A DNA stretch of 64,000 nt, taken from positions 1 through 64,000 of the forward strand of contig JBAJFG010000501.1 in NCBI GenBank assembly GCA_037903475.1, written 5' to 3'. The translations under genes and the position numbers were made by a program. The DNA is from Ancylostoma caninum (taxonomy: Eukaryota > Nematoda > Chromadorea > Rhabditida > Ancylostomatidae). Numbering within the stretch: position 1 is the stretch's first letter; each line of letters begins with the position of its first letter. The notes under the pieces were generated by a model. It was not told where the DNA came from and did not search any database. It was given only the letters and a program-made list of their open reading frames with translations. Of the stretch, positions 1-10,203 are shown piece by piece.

Positions 1-335
1 ACCGTCGGACCCGACTCCAGGCGTTTCCCCCACTTTTCGACGCCGGCGCACCCTTATCACACCGTTGGACCTGACTCCAGGCGTTTCCCCACTTTTCGAC
101 GCTGGCGCACCCTTATCACACCGTTGGACCCGACTCCAGGCGTTTCCCTACATTTGGACGCCGGCGCACCCTTATCACACCGTTGGACCCGACTCCAGGC
201 GTTTCCCCACATTTGGACGCCGGCGCACCCTTATCACGCCGTTGGACCCGACTCCAGGTGTTTCCCCTCTTTTGGACGCCGGCACACTCCTACAACAACA
301 GTGGACCCGTTGTAGAGCATTTTCTTCGATCTAGG
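1..335. repeat. 59-bp minisatellite, left copy
   Basis: About five and a half head-to-tail copies of a GC-rich unit of 59 bp, with a recurring GGACCCGACTCCAGGCGTTT core and a GACGCCGGCGCACCC core. The array runs off the left edge of the window. It is the reverse complement of the array at 54,560-55,800, and both share the same unique flank. Open frames across it come from the repeat and are not genes. Confidence 0.95.
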
Positions 336-427
336 CCACGCCCTCGAATTTCGTTTCACACACACACACTGACTGACACACACACGCACACACACACGTG
401 ACAGACTAAGCCCTTTATTATAAGTCA
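336..427. repeat. CA-rich microsatellite and unique flank of the minisatellite element
   Basis: A (CA)n tract (about 356-397) is followed by GACAGACTAAGCCCTTTATT and TATAAGTCA. The same flank, reverse complemented, borders the array at 54,451-54,540. The minisatellite therefore travels with fixed flanking sequence, like part of a dispersed element. Similarity stops near 427. Confidence 0.85.
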
Positions 428-947
428 TGATTGTCAAAATGAAAAACTGCCTGTATTTCCTCGCTGACAACGTGATTGGTTGATATGACATCAACGCACT
501 TGTAGATTTTACATATTTGCAAAACCTCGTACCATTTGTAGAGGGACTCCATACAATAGTGCCATAATTTTTCGTGCACATTCCTTCAGTGATGTCGCAT
601 CCGCTCATAATACCAAGATTAGACGTCATGTGATGTCCATCAAAGGACATTATTTCGCCATATTCTACTAATACATTGTATGTGGTGGTGCAGTGTTTAC
701 CTAGAATGGGATATGAACAGGTTATGTCGTTACCAGTGTCATACAGCCCTTAGTGGAGGCGTCGAAGAGGTTTTTAATAGAATCGTTTTGATTTCGCGAT
801 GCTTTTGCATAGATCTGGCGTAATTGCCTGCGTTATGGTATTATCTGAATCGACTCGCATTGTAAGGTGAAAAAATGAGCTCGTGCAAACTGTTCGCGAT
901 CTGTTGAAACAGTGAATGCGTTCAAATTGTAAAGCATTCATGTTTTT
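428..947. other. unassigned sequence
   Basis: No coding frame, repeat or RNA gene recognised. Codon-like structure is absent and only short shadow frames are present. Confidence 0.5.
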
Positions 948-1142
948 TTAGTAAACGTCGCCTTTTGTTAGGAGTACGGCAGAATTTTCTGACGGTAACG
1001 TACAATTTAGCGGTTGCGGCATTGCTAAAGGAAATCCCGACTTCCCGTTTTCACACATTTTGAACTGCATGGCATCTACGGATGTGAAGAAAACGGTAAC
1101 GAATGTTAATGCTACGAGAAGAGACGGCATTGAATGAAACAC
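948..1142 (-). pseudogene. N-terminal fragment of an envelope-like ORF of an LTR retroelement
   Basis: An open frame of 64 codons on the minus strand. It begins with a hydrophobic signal-peptide-like stretch (residues about 5-24) and continues into a Cys-containing extracellular-looking segment (CENGKSG, then LNCTLP, which holds an N-x-T sequon). It stops at 948 with no further env sequence. It lies about 70 bp downstream of the gag remnant on the same strand, with no pol between. An env N-terminus fits its place at the end of a retroelement, but the fragment is too short to prove this. Alternative: first exon of an unrelated secreted protein. Confidence 0.4.
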
Positions 1143-1210
1143 GCTATTGATTTGAGTGCCTCGAGTCTGTCTCCGATTTCTTGAAGGCGAACGACGTCTC
1201 TCCTCAAACG

Positions 1211-2388
1211 TTACTCTTCTTTCCCGACTTTGACTATTTGTGCGGTAGTGATTGGTTGAATATCGACTGCCACAGAACTGATTGTTGCGTCTACTGAGTT
1301 GTCTCGCAAAATCTCTATCGTTATTATTATAGTAGTCGCCATTACGGAAACTAGCCCGACGATTATGACCTCTTGGACTGTTATAAAAGGTATCGCGATT
1401 GTATCCAGTGTTTTCATTTGAAATGGTTGATTGAAGACTCGTGGATGACGATTGTAATTGTTATCAAATCGCGATGGACGATTATAACTATAATCGTCAA
1501 CGCTATTTCCCCTACGGTGATGCGCATTATCGCGATATTGACGGAATCGTTCGTTATCAGAGTAGTTTACTACGTGAGTGTGACTGTTCGATGGCATTTG
1601 AATGTTCCTTATTGCTTCCGTGATGGCAATAAGGAACATTCAAATGCCATCGAACAGTCACACTCACGTATGGTGTTAACCATGGCATCATCTACAGTCC
1701 CTCTCTCTCCACGAGTGAGCTCCTGTAGATGCTGCTCAGACTCGGCGATATTTTGGAGTTCAGAGAATGTTTTAGCTGAACCTCTTTTCCTCATGACCGC
1801 AATTTTTATGTCAGTAAGCGGCCCTCGAGTGAATGTCTCACAAGTAATTTCTTCAATGGTGTCTGGGCTGCTCTCTGCGTAGGCATCTGCCACTAGATCT
1901 CGAACGCGCTGACCGAATACGATGACGTTTTCGTTCGTTTCCTGTTTGACGTGATAAATCTTTGATTTCGCAATTTCGACGTAATTTGGATTGCGAAAGT
2001 CTCGTTTTAGTTGAGCTACAGCTTTCCTGTAGTCAGCTTTGACGTCATTCTCGTAATTGTCGTACTTAATTTTAGCAGCTCCACTCAATTGAAGAGGAAG
2101 AAGCCTCGCAAGTTTTCACTCGTCATATTCTGCGGCGTTAGCGCGTTCACTGAGTTCACGAACGAATTGAACGATCGACATATTAGTACCGTTATAAGTA
2201 GGCCATGATTGCAGAGCCGGCAAAAAGAAATCCGCCATGCTGAAACGTATCTCAGGATGCCTAACGTTATTGTCAGCCAAGCCACCAACATTGACGTTAT
2301 TAGATTGGGCCATTTGAATATCCCGAAGAATTGTAGACGTATTGCAAATAAGTTCCGCGGCGTTTTTTGCTTGTGAGCGCAATTCCAA
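1211..2388 (-). pseudogene. gag: broken gag of a Ty3/gypsy-like LTR retroelement
   Basis: Read on the minus strand, one frame runs from 2,388 to 1,609 and is interrupted only by an in-frame TGA at 2,118-2,116. It has the layout of a retrotransposon gag capsid: a leucine-rich LARLLPLQLSGAAK segment, then a helical stretch ending in a KQETNENVIVFGQRVRDLV core of the kind seen in gag families, then ITCETFTRGP. At 1,670-1,571 a perfect 45-bp inverted duplication breaks the frame. Downstream (1,639-1,211) a tail rich in Arg, Asn and Tyr follows, consistent with a nucleic-acid-binding C-terminus without CCHC knuckles. No protease or reverse transcriptase follows. The gag assignment is by motif shape only. 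Confidence 0.65.
1571..1670. repeat. perfect inverted repeat, 45-bp arms, 10-bp loop
   Basis: Arms 1,571-1,615 and 1,626-1,670 are exact reverse complements, with the loop at 1,616-1,625. The hairpin lies inside the gag remnant and duplicates gag sequence back to front. Confidence 0.95.
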
Positions 2389-3770
2389 ACGATGGGATCT
2401 GCTGTCCTCGGGTGAATTAGTCGTTACGTAGCTATGAAACGCTATGGTTGAAGTTTTTCTTTTTTCAAATTCGTTTTCTTTTTCGTTATTTTTTCAAATT
2501 CGTTTTCTTTTTCGTTATGTGGGTAATCAATTGATGAGTTGATGAGACAGTGAAGGATAAGATCGTAAGAGTAAGTACACCGAATGTGACTTAGCTCACG
2601 AGATGTGAGTATGACAATGAGTCGCAAGGGTCCTTATAAATATGGTTAGCAGGGGGCGGGAGTCATTATTGATATGAGCGCTTTCCCAGACTCTTAGCCC
2701 TCTGCTAACTTGTCACCTGAATTGATGCATGAGTAAGCCCTGGTGGGGACCTGAAGACAATTAAACAGGTGTGATAATGGGTCGGCATATCATTTGATGC
2801 GCGATCCCATAATTGATGGTGCGATTATGCCTCGACGTGGAGTGCGACGGATTAGGATATGCATTCAGGATATTTTCCTTTTCATCGCGACAATTTGGTA
2901 AGAATATGGATTACTGCTAAAAATTTTTTTGATGATTTGCTGTAAATAAAACAAAGATAATTATTGGGTACCCAATATGTACAGTATTTACACGCTAGCA
3001 ATGGCATGGACGGCAAAACGATTGGGACCAAAACTTTTCCTTTCACTGAGTAAGTGAATGACTTGAAAACACATTACAAGGAAAAATATTGAAGTTTTTT
3101 TTCGAATTTTCTTTTTGGAAATTTGAAGCGGAAGGAAAAAATAAGACTATAGGAAAGCTTTTTTTAAATCACGGCTGCGAAAATCATATTGTAACACTTA
3201 CTCGGTTCTCGTCATCATCAGCATTTCAGTAGAGCTGCTACCCGTGTAGATCGATCATCGAAAAGAACAGAATTCGCGAGAGGACGAGGATCCTCATACA
3301 GAGTCCTGTCCAACGCGAGTGGAGTTCTTCTCGCTAAGTCAAAAATTCAGGAATACGGCTAAATCACTTTTAAAACTGACCCGTATTAAGAGTCGACTGC
3401 TGAAAAACGCGACAGACACTCTAGACTGAGAGGTATTTCCTTTTTTTAATGGCCTCTGTCTAAGTGAGTGGCGTGCTTTCCACTACATGCGAGATAATAA
3501 TACATCAATTCAATTCTCAACATTAATTCAATACTTAATTTCATACACGTGCGACAATGGGGAAAGGGAGCACAAGCGTAATTCCAAAGAACAGATAGAC
3601 CTTACGTGATGTGGATGACATGAAGGAACCGAAAGGTTGGCCATCTCCCCGGGACCTCCATGTCGTGTCATCACATGAATTTATGTACAATTATTTATTT
3701 TTACGAGCATAATCAAAACGAGAGTAATTACAAAAGTAGCAGGATGGTAGCCTAACTACGAAGAAAAAAC
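2389..3770. other. unassigned sequence; possible 5' region of the gag element
   Basis: No gene recognised. Two things are visible: a tandem duplication of a T-rich TTTTTCAAATTCG segment near 2,460-2,515, and a short inverted repeat with 12-bp arms (GTTAGCAGGG near 2,645; CCCTCTGCTAAC near 2,699) upstream of gag. No long terminal repeat pair could be identified by eye. Confidence 0.4.
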
Positions 3771-3776
3771 GAAGTA

Positions 3777-4319
3777 GTGGTGATCGAAAACTGTGATATC
3801 CAAACAACTCTCACAGGTTGCTACAGTTGCGCACATGGAGCACAGCTAGTAACTACTTGTCAAGCAAAGTTCACAACTGAAGTCGTCATTGACTGCAAAG
3901 ATCACGAATCGCAATCAAATGTGGACCACGTCAGCATACCTGATTTAAACCCACTGCTACAGACAATCACTAAACACTGGAAAATAACCGTGGCTGCGGT
4001 CACACCAGGATTGACAGTAGCAGTCCTACTGTACCTACTAGGTCCTATTGTGCTAGTATATATCCTTAAGTTCGTTTTCTTCATCCTATCCACTATGTTT
4101 TCAGCGTTAGTGCGGGCCGCGGCGGCGTCGACGGCGCTCCTACCATCCAATTCCAATCAATGGAGATCAAAATCGATACTCAAACGTCGACAGAAGTCGA
4201 CGTACAGATTTTGGAGAGCAAGGGCGAGAGATGGAGAGAACAGAGAGGCCAGAGCAATGCGATCCGGAAAAATCGATCGCTCACCTGGCTTCCTTGAATG
4301 GTTTTCCAGCTGCTGCTGA
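3777..4319 (+). pseudogene. C-terminal fragment of a phlebovirus-Gc-like envelope ORF
   Basis: The open frame lacks an ATG at its start and looks 5'-truncated. Residues about 13-28 hold a GCYSCAHGAQL...C motif, the pattern near the C-terminus of class II phlebovirus-type glycoproteins carried by some nematode LTR retroelements. A charged spacer follows, then a long hydrophobic membrane segment at residues about 70-108 and a short basic tail. The surface domain is missing. It is on the plus strand, opposite to gag and the env N-terminal piece, so the fragments come from separate insertions or a rearrangement. The family link is inferred from the cysteine pattern and the membrane anchor. Confidence 0.55.
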
Positions 4320-4780
4320 TCACCGCGAGTCGCCCGCTTCTGGGCTACCAGCCGGAGCAGTTGAGAATACCAAGAATACCAGGGCGTTCGGGCAGAAGGG
4401 CGAGCAGTGCAAGGCGTGCAAAAGTGAATGAACGAACCGGTACAAAGAGGTGCGAATGTACAAATTCGCCCCGCCGTACACCACACGTTTTTACTCCATG
4501 CCTTCGTCATTGTGAAATTCAGTGCAATGTACATATTTTTTTCAAACTTGGTGATATCAGCCAGACACTCCAAGCTATCTAAATTCATCCACTTATCACC
4601 TCCACGCACACTACAGGCTAATTTACAGCAATATAATGTCACATCACTGCTATTAATTGTGCCAAATGATCCCCCCCGCGGCGACCTTCAGCAATTAGCA
4701 CTCTCATCTCGATTGCGGGCATGATCCGGGCTATTTTTTAAAGGCGGTCTTACATTGGGAAGCAGACAGGGTCAACATCA
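4320..4780. other. spacer between env remnant and zinc-knuckle ORF
   Basis: Several short frames on both strands, none recognisable. A GC-rich stretch (4,670-4,735) precedes the TATA-like motif of the next ORF. Confidence 0.4.
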
Positions 4781-4788
4781 TTCCATAT

Positions 4789-4796
4789 AAAAGCAG
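4789..4796 (+). promoter_or_regulatory. TATA-like box upstream of the zinc-knuckle ORF
   Basis: CCATATAAAAGC lies about 35 bp before the ATG at 4,825, which would leave only a very short leader. The position fits a core promoter, but this is inference. Confidence 0.35.
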
Positions 4797-4824
4797 CCAC
4801 GGTCCAGCAAAAAAAAATACCAAC

Positions 4825-5253
4825 ATGTCATCCTCAAGCGACATCCGAGCTGCCCTCGACGACCTCGATCGCTGTGACATCACAACTCTTCTACACCACC
4901 TGTTGCCACGCCTCGACGCCATCGACAGCCGCCTGGACTCCATCGATGGTCGTCTGGATGTCGATCTCGCGACGGTTTTGCAGCGCACCGCTCCAAAATC
5001 GGAGTGCGCCTTCTGCGGGGTCGATGAAAATAGGGACAGCCACCACACCGGTCGCTGTTCCCGATTCAAAGATTCCGTATCCCGCACGGCACAGGCGGCG
5101 AAGCTACAGCTGTGCCTTTGCTGCCTAAAGCCTGTGCACGAGGACCAGTGCGAAGTGAAGTGCAGCGCTTGTGGTCTCGACCACAACGTGCTGCTTTGCC
5201 ACCAGAGGCGACCACACCACCACCAGGGTGGTCAGAAACGACCGAGGCACTGA
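4825..5253 (+). CDS. 142-residue triple zinc-knuckle protein, retroelement-type
   Basis: An intact ATG-to-TGA frame. Residues 30-50 form a heptad-like LDAIDSRLDSIDGRLD stretch that may be a short coiled coil. Three Cys/His clusters follow: C61-x2-C64, H73/H74 and C78; C97/C100, H105 and C109; C113-x2-C116, H120 and C125. The last is followed by a His/Arg-rich tail. This three-cluster order is like the knuckle region of BEL/Pao-type gag proteins, suggesting RNA or single-strand DNA binding. The usual capsid region is absent, so it may be a detached gag fragment or an accessory ORF of the element whose env remnant lies just upstream. A TATA-like box sits 35 bp upstream. Intactness argues for recent activity. 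No transcript evidence is available. Confidence 0.5.
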   Translation: MSSSSDIRAALDDLDRCDITTLLHHLLPRLDAIDSRLDSIDGRLDVDLATVLQRTAPKSECAFCGVDENRDSHHTGRCSRFKDSVSRTAQAAKLQLCLCCLKPVHEDQCEVKCSACGLDHNVLLCHQRRPHHHQGGQKRPRH

Positions 5254-5263
5254 TGCCTCCTGT

Positions 5264-5435
5264 TGTACCTGAGTAGCTGCCACGTTCCTAACACGTTCCT
5301 GCGATCCTGCCACGTTCCTGAAGTTCCTGTCACGTTCCTGAAGTTCCTGTCACGTTCCCGCCACGTTCCTGAGTTGCTGCCACGTTCCTGCCACACCAAG
5401 CTGTATCCGCCACGTTTCTGCCACGTCCGAGCTGT
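5264..5435 (+). repeat. short degenerate repeats of a CACGTTCCTG motif
   Basis: At least eight copies of GCCACGTTCCTG or GTCACGTTCCTG at irregular 15-25 bp spacing directly after the stop codon of the zinc-knuckle ORF. No function is evident. Confidence 0.7.
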
Positions 5436-5895
5436 TTCCGTCGCGCTCCTGCCTTACCTGACGATTGCCAGTCCAGCGAAGACGCCGACATGTAGATAAA
5501 ATGTGTTTGAAACTTGGATGTAAACAAGAATGATCTCATCTCTCACTCGAATGTATCCATTAATGGTGGCCGGCGCAGTATCATCGACTCTCGATGATCG
5601 CGGGGGCGTGGTCAGTGCATAATTACCTTGGCAACTCACTCCCCTACTTAGCACCCACGGTGCGCGCTTGTGTGCAGCAATAAAAGCGTCCGTATTCTGT
5701 TTGTGTACTGTATTCAAAACCACTGAACCACCCAAAGGGTCTGTTCAAAAAGGGAATCATCCCTTAGTCTCTAGCGCCCACGTAACACAGGGGGAGGATG
5801 GCAGCAATCAAGGGGAGAATGGCAGCAATCGGGGGAAAAGCCACGCCAAAATGGGGTTTGAAACCGAACCATTACTGCTGTAGGAACGCGTTCGT
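5436..5895. other. unassigned sequence with possible polyadenylation signal
   Basis: AATAAA occurs near 5,691 in GCAGCAATAAAAGCGTC, about 440 bp after the zinc-knuckle ORF. It could mark the 3' LTR or 3' end of that element, but no matching second LTR copy was found. Confidence 0.3.
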
Positions 5896-5899
5896 GCTG

Positions 5900-6336
5900 C
5901 GTTCGTCTTGCCCAGTTATCAGAGTTGTATGTTTGCGGGAGCAGCTTACAATACGACATTCCTGGCGAATTCCAGAGGTAGCAAAGGAAACACTTGTTTG
6001 GGTGGGGTGCGATTTGGTGGATCTTCTGCTCGACGGAGCCACATGGCAAGATGTATATTAGAATCGTAGAGGACACAACTCTCATCTCCAGTAATAAGTG
6101 ATTCCAGAAACTCCTTTCGGTGTGGTCAATGAAGGAAAAACTGATCTTGGGTAGGAGGACCTCTTTTGGAATTGACGTCGTAATTAAAGTTAGGAAAGCC
6201 AATCCGGCTATATATGCCTACTATGGAGAAGCCCCGAGTTTGGTCTACGATTACCACATGGTAGGTCATGGGTACCGATCAATAATCAAAAGTTCTGGAA
6301 CTTTCAAAAAAATCGGCTCAAGACTTTCTGACCACC

Positions 6337-6343
<7 letters not shown>
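5900..6343 (-). pseudogene. mariner transposon relic, 5' half
   Basis: Read on the minus strand, it starts at a terminal repeat (TTAGGGTGGTCAGAAAG, next to TA at 6,342) and includes a frame with the mariner signature FLESLITGDESCVLYD, then AMWL. GDE is where the first catalytic Asp of the DD34D triad lies. Frameshifts and stops are present, and the N-terminal helix-turn-helix region and the 3' end are missing. It aligns end to end with the relic at 27,886-28,770, including a similarly short 5' region. Confidence 0.75.
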
Positions 6344-6403
<60 letters not shown>

Positions 6404-6415
6404 TTACTTACTTAC
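6344..6415. repeat. (TA)n and (TTAC)n tract at the 3' end of the RTE element
   Basis: A long TA microsatellite followed by four TTAC units directly abuts the 3' end of the minus-strand RTE element, as is usual for the short-repeat tails of this clade. It also abuts the mariner terminal repeat. Confidence 0.85.
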
Positions 6416-6461
6416 TTTGATGATACTTTGATGGTCCATCTTCACTGCTGGGTTGGTCTTC

Positions 6462-6995
6462 TCAGTGTGGACCACATTCGCTCCAGGTTCTCCTGTCTCG
6501 GGCCGCTCTCATCCAGTTCGTCAGTTCTCTTTGTTTAAACGACCTGGAAAATGTATCAGACCAGCGCGTGAAGGGTCGGCCGAGGGGTCTTTTGACGTTC
6601 AAGGGAGTCCAGAGAGTTGATCTCGTGCTCCATCTGTCGTCAGTTCGGCGCATCACGTGTCCTGCCCACCGATGCTTTGCGGATGCCATGTAGTCTGTCA
6701 GGTCCTTGATCTTCGATTCCTTCCTCAAGTCTTTGCTACTGAGGCCACATTTCCATTGCTTCCATCTATTCGTTCCCAGAAGACATCTTTCCAAGGCCCT
6801 GTGTGTCGTTCTCATAGCCAAGGAGATGTTTCTGTTGTCCGTCCATGTTTCAGTAGCATAACACAGTGCCGGAAGTACCGTAGAATCAAATAAGTGAGCT
6901 CGCAGCTTCGAGTCCCTGATTTGACTTGTCGTTTCTCGAATCGTGTCCATGGCTACTTCACGTCCCAGGTAAACGTAGCTGTCTACTTTCCTCAA
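6462..6995 (-). pseudogene. RTE polyprotein C-terminal region
   Basis: 177 codons in a frame different from the upstream block. It begins KVDSYVYLGREV, the usual continuation after the RTE thumb, and includes a YATETW block and a basic RPLGRPFTRWSDTF near the end, typical of RTE C-termini. It is separated from the main block only by the 23-bp tandem duplication. Confidence 0.85.
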
Positions 6996-7007
6996 GATAA
7001 TTCCATC

Positions 7008-7053
7008 CAGCTGTACTATTCCGTTGTCACCAGCTGTACTATTCCGTTGTCAC
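7008..7053. repeat. 23-bp tandem duplication that breaks the RTE frame
   Basis: 7,008-7,030 is repeated exactly at 7,031-7,053. Because 23 is not a multiple of three, the reverse transcriptase frame meets a stop immediately afterwards. Confidence 0.95.
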
Positions 7054-9043
7054 ACCACTGATTTGCCATCATCTGTGTCTTCTTCATATTCATTTCCAGC
7101 CCGATGCTCTTGCTCACTTCGTTCAGCTCGTTTAGCAGCTGGTTCATCTCTGATGTGTTGTTGCTAACAAGAACCACGTCGTCTGCGAATCGTAGGTTTG
7201 AGAGCTTCTTTCCGTCGATCGTGATACCTTTGTCTTCCCAGTTCAGTCGAGACATAGCATACTGGAGGGCTGACGTGAACAGTTTTGGCGATATTGTGTC
7301 TCCTTGTCGGACACCTTTTCCTATCGGAATGCGTAGTTTTTTGTCAAACAACTGGATTGTCGTCGTTGTTCCGACATTGCACTGCTCAAGAATGTTCACG
7401 TAAGCTGGATCTACTAATGCATGTATGAGCGCATTCAAGACTGCATTCGTTTCGACGGAGTCGAATGCTTTTCTGTAGTCGACGAATGTGAGGATCAGAG
7501 GCATCGTGTATTCCCTGCATCTCTCAATCAGCTGGACGATAGTGTGAATGTGGTCCATACAGCAAAAGCCTTTTCTGAAACCTGCCTGTTCTATTGGCTG
7601 GTACTCATCAAGCGTGGTTTCAAGCCGGTTCAGAATGATCTTCGTGAACAGTTTGTACGGTATAGACAACAAAGCAATAGGGCGGTAGTTTTCGATATCT
7701 TCTTTGTCACCTTTTTTGAAGATCAACACTGTCTTGGAGCTCCTCCACTGATCGGGAATGATGCCAGCTTCGAGATAGGAGGTAAAGTGATCTGCTAAGA
7801 GTTTATGCATTGTATATCCTCCAACTCTAAGCAAGTCCGCTGTAATGCCATCGGGTCCTGGGGCCGTCCCCTTTCTCAGCGATTGAATTGCAATTCTCAC
7901 TTCCGAGACCAGAATGGGTGGTGAATTTTCTTCTGTGGGGGATGGGCGTCTTGGGACAACCGTTGTTGAGCGGTACAGATTTGTATAAAAGTCCGTTACA
8001 ATGCGTTCCATGTCCGTCCTCGTCGTTTTGGGTATTCCCTGTTTGTCTTTCAGGCACGTGGTCACAGCAGAATAGTCCGAGAGTTCTCGTCGGCATCGTT
8101 TCAGGCTTTTCCTCTGAGCGGCTGTCGAAAGTAGCTTATTTTTGCGGTGCTCTCTAAGGGATTCCTTCATGGCCGCGCGACAGGCTTTATTGATGACAAC
8201 TTTCTCCAAATGCGTCGCTGCCTGATCTCTTTTGACTTCACCTCTACGGCGCAGCAATTGTTTGGCCTTTGGGTTCAGCCTTTCTCCTCTCTGTTTGTAG
8301 TTCATCATAGCTGCTTTGGCACAAAATATCAGCCCTTTTGCTAATTCTTCATAGTCTTCTGTGGGATCTTCCTCCTTTCTCCAGTTGTATGCATTCATGG
8401 CCTTCTGCAGTTCGGATTCATCATACTCAGGAGAGCGTATAGGTGGCCCACGATGTGTGTCTCTTTTGAATATGCGATCACTGAGTCGTATCTTGGCCCG
8501 TAGCAGTCTGTGGTCGGATCCGGTGTCAAAAGAGGGTACTACTGAAGTGTCCATCAGGCTCCATCTTCGGTTCGTGAGGATGTGGTCTAGCTCTGAATGA
8601 GTTTGTCCGTTAGGACTTTCCCAGGTCCACCGTCTGTGTTGAGGCTTCTCGAAGATGGAGTTTCCATGAAACAGGTTGCAACAAGACATCAGATCTAATA
8701 GACGAAAGCCATTGTCGTTCCTAGCTTCATTTCCGTGTCGACCTAGTCTCCAGTTTCCGTCGCTTCCATTTCCTACAAGGGCGTTGAAATCCCCGCATAT
8801 GTATTTGTAGTATGACTTTTCCTTCTTAACTACTGCTTCCAGCTCAGAGTAGAAGTTGTCTTTGTCCTCTTCGCTGGCAACAGAGTTAGGAGCGTAGCAG
8901 TTTACAATGGTGATGGTCGCTTTCTTCGTCGTTCGTAATCGTAGCACAGCAATACGCGGACTCAGAATTTCGTGCGAATGAATGCTGGGCTGTACTCTTG
9001 GGTGGATCAAGAAACCGACCCCCCCCAACGTTCTTCGCGTCAA
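7016..9043 (-). pseudogene. RTE endonuclease and reverse transcriptase (main open block)
   Basis: 675 codons. The apurinic-type endonuclease shows its Asp/Asn motif (GDFN at residues 84-87) and terminal SDHR (176-179). The N-terminal catalytic strand (YNCRS, LQETK) is encoded in another frame at 9,218-9,027. The reverse transcriptase has a GTAPGPDGI block (393-401), VDYRKAFD (521-528), GVRQGDTISP (577-586) and the catalytic FADD (619-622). The product would copy element RNA at a nicked target. The block ends early because a 23-bp duplication shifts the frame at 7,030. Catalytic residues look intact, so inactivation may be recent. Confidence 0.9.
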
Positions 9044-9218
9044 TCTTTTGCCCCATTATAATCAGTTCTCCGCTTTCCATTCTTCTTGCATACGGGGTTT
9101 TCGTTTTCGTCTCTTGCAGACATATGACATCGTACCTGAGCCTCTTAGATATGTGGAGAAGAGTTCTCAAGTCTGCGTCGGATGCGGCTGATCGGCAATT
9201 GTATGTGCAGATGTCCAA
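8886..9218 (-). pseudogene. RTE endonuclease N-terminus, frame-shifted from the rest
   Basis: The frame carries ICTYNCRSAASDADL and VICLQETKTKTP, the first two strands of the endonuclease with the metal-binding Glu in QET. It merges with the main block at the G8 run (9,019-9,026). One G fewer would put the two in the same frame. No ATG is present in this frame. Confidence 0.85.
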
Positions 9219-9540
9219 GCATTGTCCAAATCGTTTATCGGGATTTCCAGTGGCGCCCCGTCCCTTTCCTCTTCCGTCCTCGGCAGGGGCATCTCCGGGC
9301 GCCGTGGGAGAGCATGTCCGATTTCGGGCCGGTTTTCTCTCTGTTGCGAATGTCGTGGCTTTTCTGGTGGCCTGGTTACCCCTGGAGTGCCTTGCCGGAG
9401 CTATCCAAGGGCCGCCCGTTCACGCACTACAAGTAGTGCGGTTCTGAACTGCGTGGCCGTTTGTGCCGTTGGCCATCTCCCAGAGATGAACTCTGGTAGA
9501 TGTTCACCCCTTCACCGCGATGAGGTGGCACATGAAGGGG

Positions 9541-9590
9541 TATATATATATATATTATATGTATTATATATATAATACATATATATATAT
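9541..9590. repeat. (TA)n tract
   Basis: A TA-rich, near-palindromic tract lies between the RTE 5' region and the Helitron-like end. Confidence 0.9.
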
Positions 9591-9591
9591 A

Positions 9592-9760
9592 CTAGCGCCC
9601 CTTCGGGACGCTAGAAAGTGGATGGGGCAAACACTTGAGGTATGTGCAAAAGCTTCACACGTGCAAAATGCTTAGAAAATTAGCAAATAAGCAAAATTAA
9701 CTATTAACTGAGCTCAAACTCAAAAACCTTCCTATAAGTTACGTATATTCTACGGGTCTG
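9592..9760 (-). mobile_element. Helitron-like 3' terminus (hairpin plus CTAG)
   Basis: Read on the minus strand, GCGTCCC-gaa-GGGGCGC is a compact hairpin directly followed by TAG, giving a CTAG end, and then by T. This is the arrangement of a Helitron 3' end inserted at A/T. The upstream 40 bp match the corresponding segment before the second copy at 33,553-33,575. No rep/helicase ORF or 5' TC end was found, so the inner boundary is approximate. Confidence 0.45.
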
Positions 9761-10140
9761 GCCGCCTCTTCAACGTCGGGCTTGGTGTCCTCTCGTAATC
9801 CTAGCCTTGCTTGTAAGTCCCTAATCACGCACCTACATGTAAAGCTAATTTCCGATACAATGATACTAACTCTTTTTGTCACATTTCTTACGTGCCTGTG
9901 GACCCGTTATGAGCGGCCACTTTCAACTCCGTGCAGGAGTATCTTTCACATGACTTCAGTACTTGTGAACAACATTGTAACCAATGCCGTGTGAATAATC
10001 ACCTATTATAGAATGATTCAAGCTCCACGTTGTTGAGATAGTTCAACCGGTGAGCTTCTGCTCCAATATACAGGGAAGAAGAAGAGGTGGTCGACTGAGA
10101 TACAAATGAGCGCGTAGCGTGCCCCTACTCCACCGGTAGA
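9761..10140. other. unassigned sequence
   Basis: No recognisable gene, repeat or RNA was found here. Confidence 0.4.
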
Positions 10141-10164
10141 CGTGCACCTTGGTGTTTTCCTCAC

Positions 10165-10203
10165 TACTGGGCCACGGCGGATCCATTCTCCATCCGTGGA
10201 CCC
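10165..10203. repeat. edge of the ~60-bp minisatellite left of the MITE
   Basis: The segment CATTCTCCATCCGTGGACC is the normal unit sequence of the array that resumes at 10,443. A MITE splits this unit. Confidence 0.75.

Larger units (their letters stand above)
6416..9425 (-). mobile_element. RTE-clade non-LTR retrotransposon, nearly full length but broken
   Basis: A single endonuclease/reverse-transcriptase polyprotein on the minus strand, with a microsatellite-like 3' tail and very little 3' UTR. The open frame upstream of the first recognised endonuclease residues extends back to a TGA near 9,422 without an ATG. Two visible lesions break the reading frame: a G8 run at 9,019-9,026, and a 23-bp tandem duplication at 7,008-7,053. 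Confidence 0.9.

Noticed and set aside
6120..6431. 103-codon plus-strand frame
   Set aside because: Antisense to the mariner relic and runs into a TA microsatellite.
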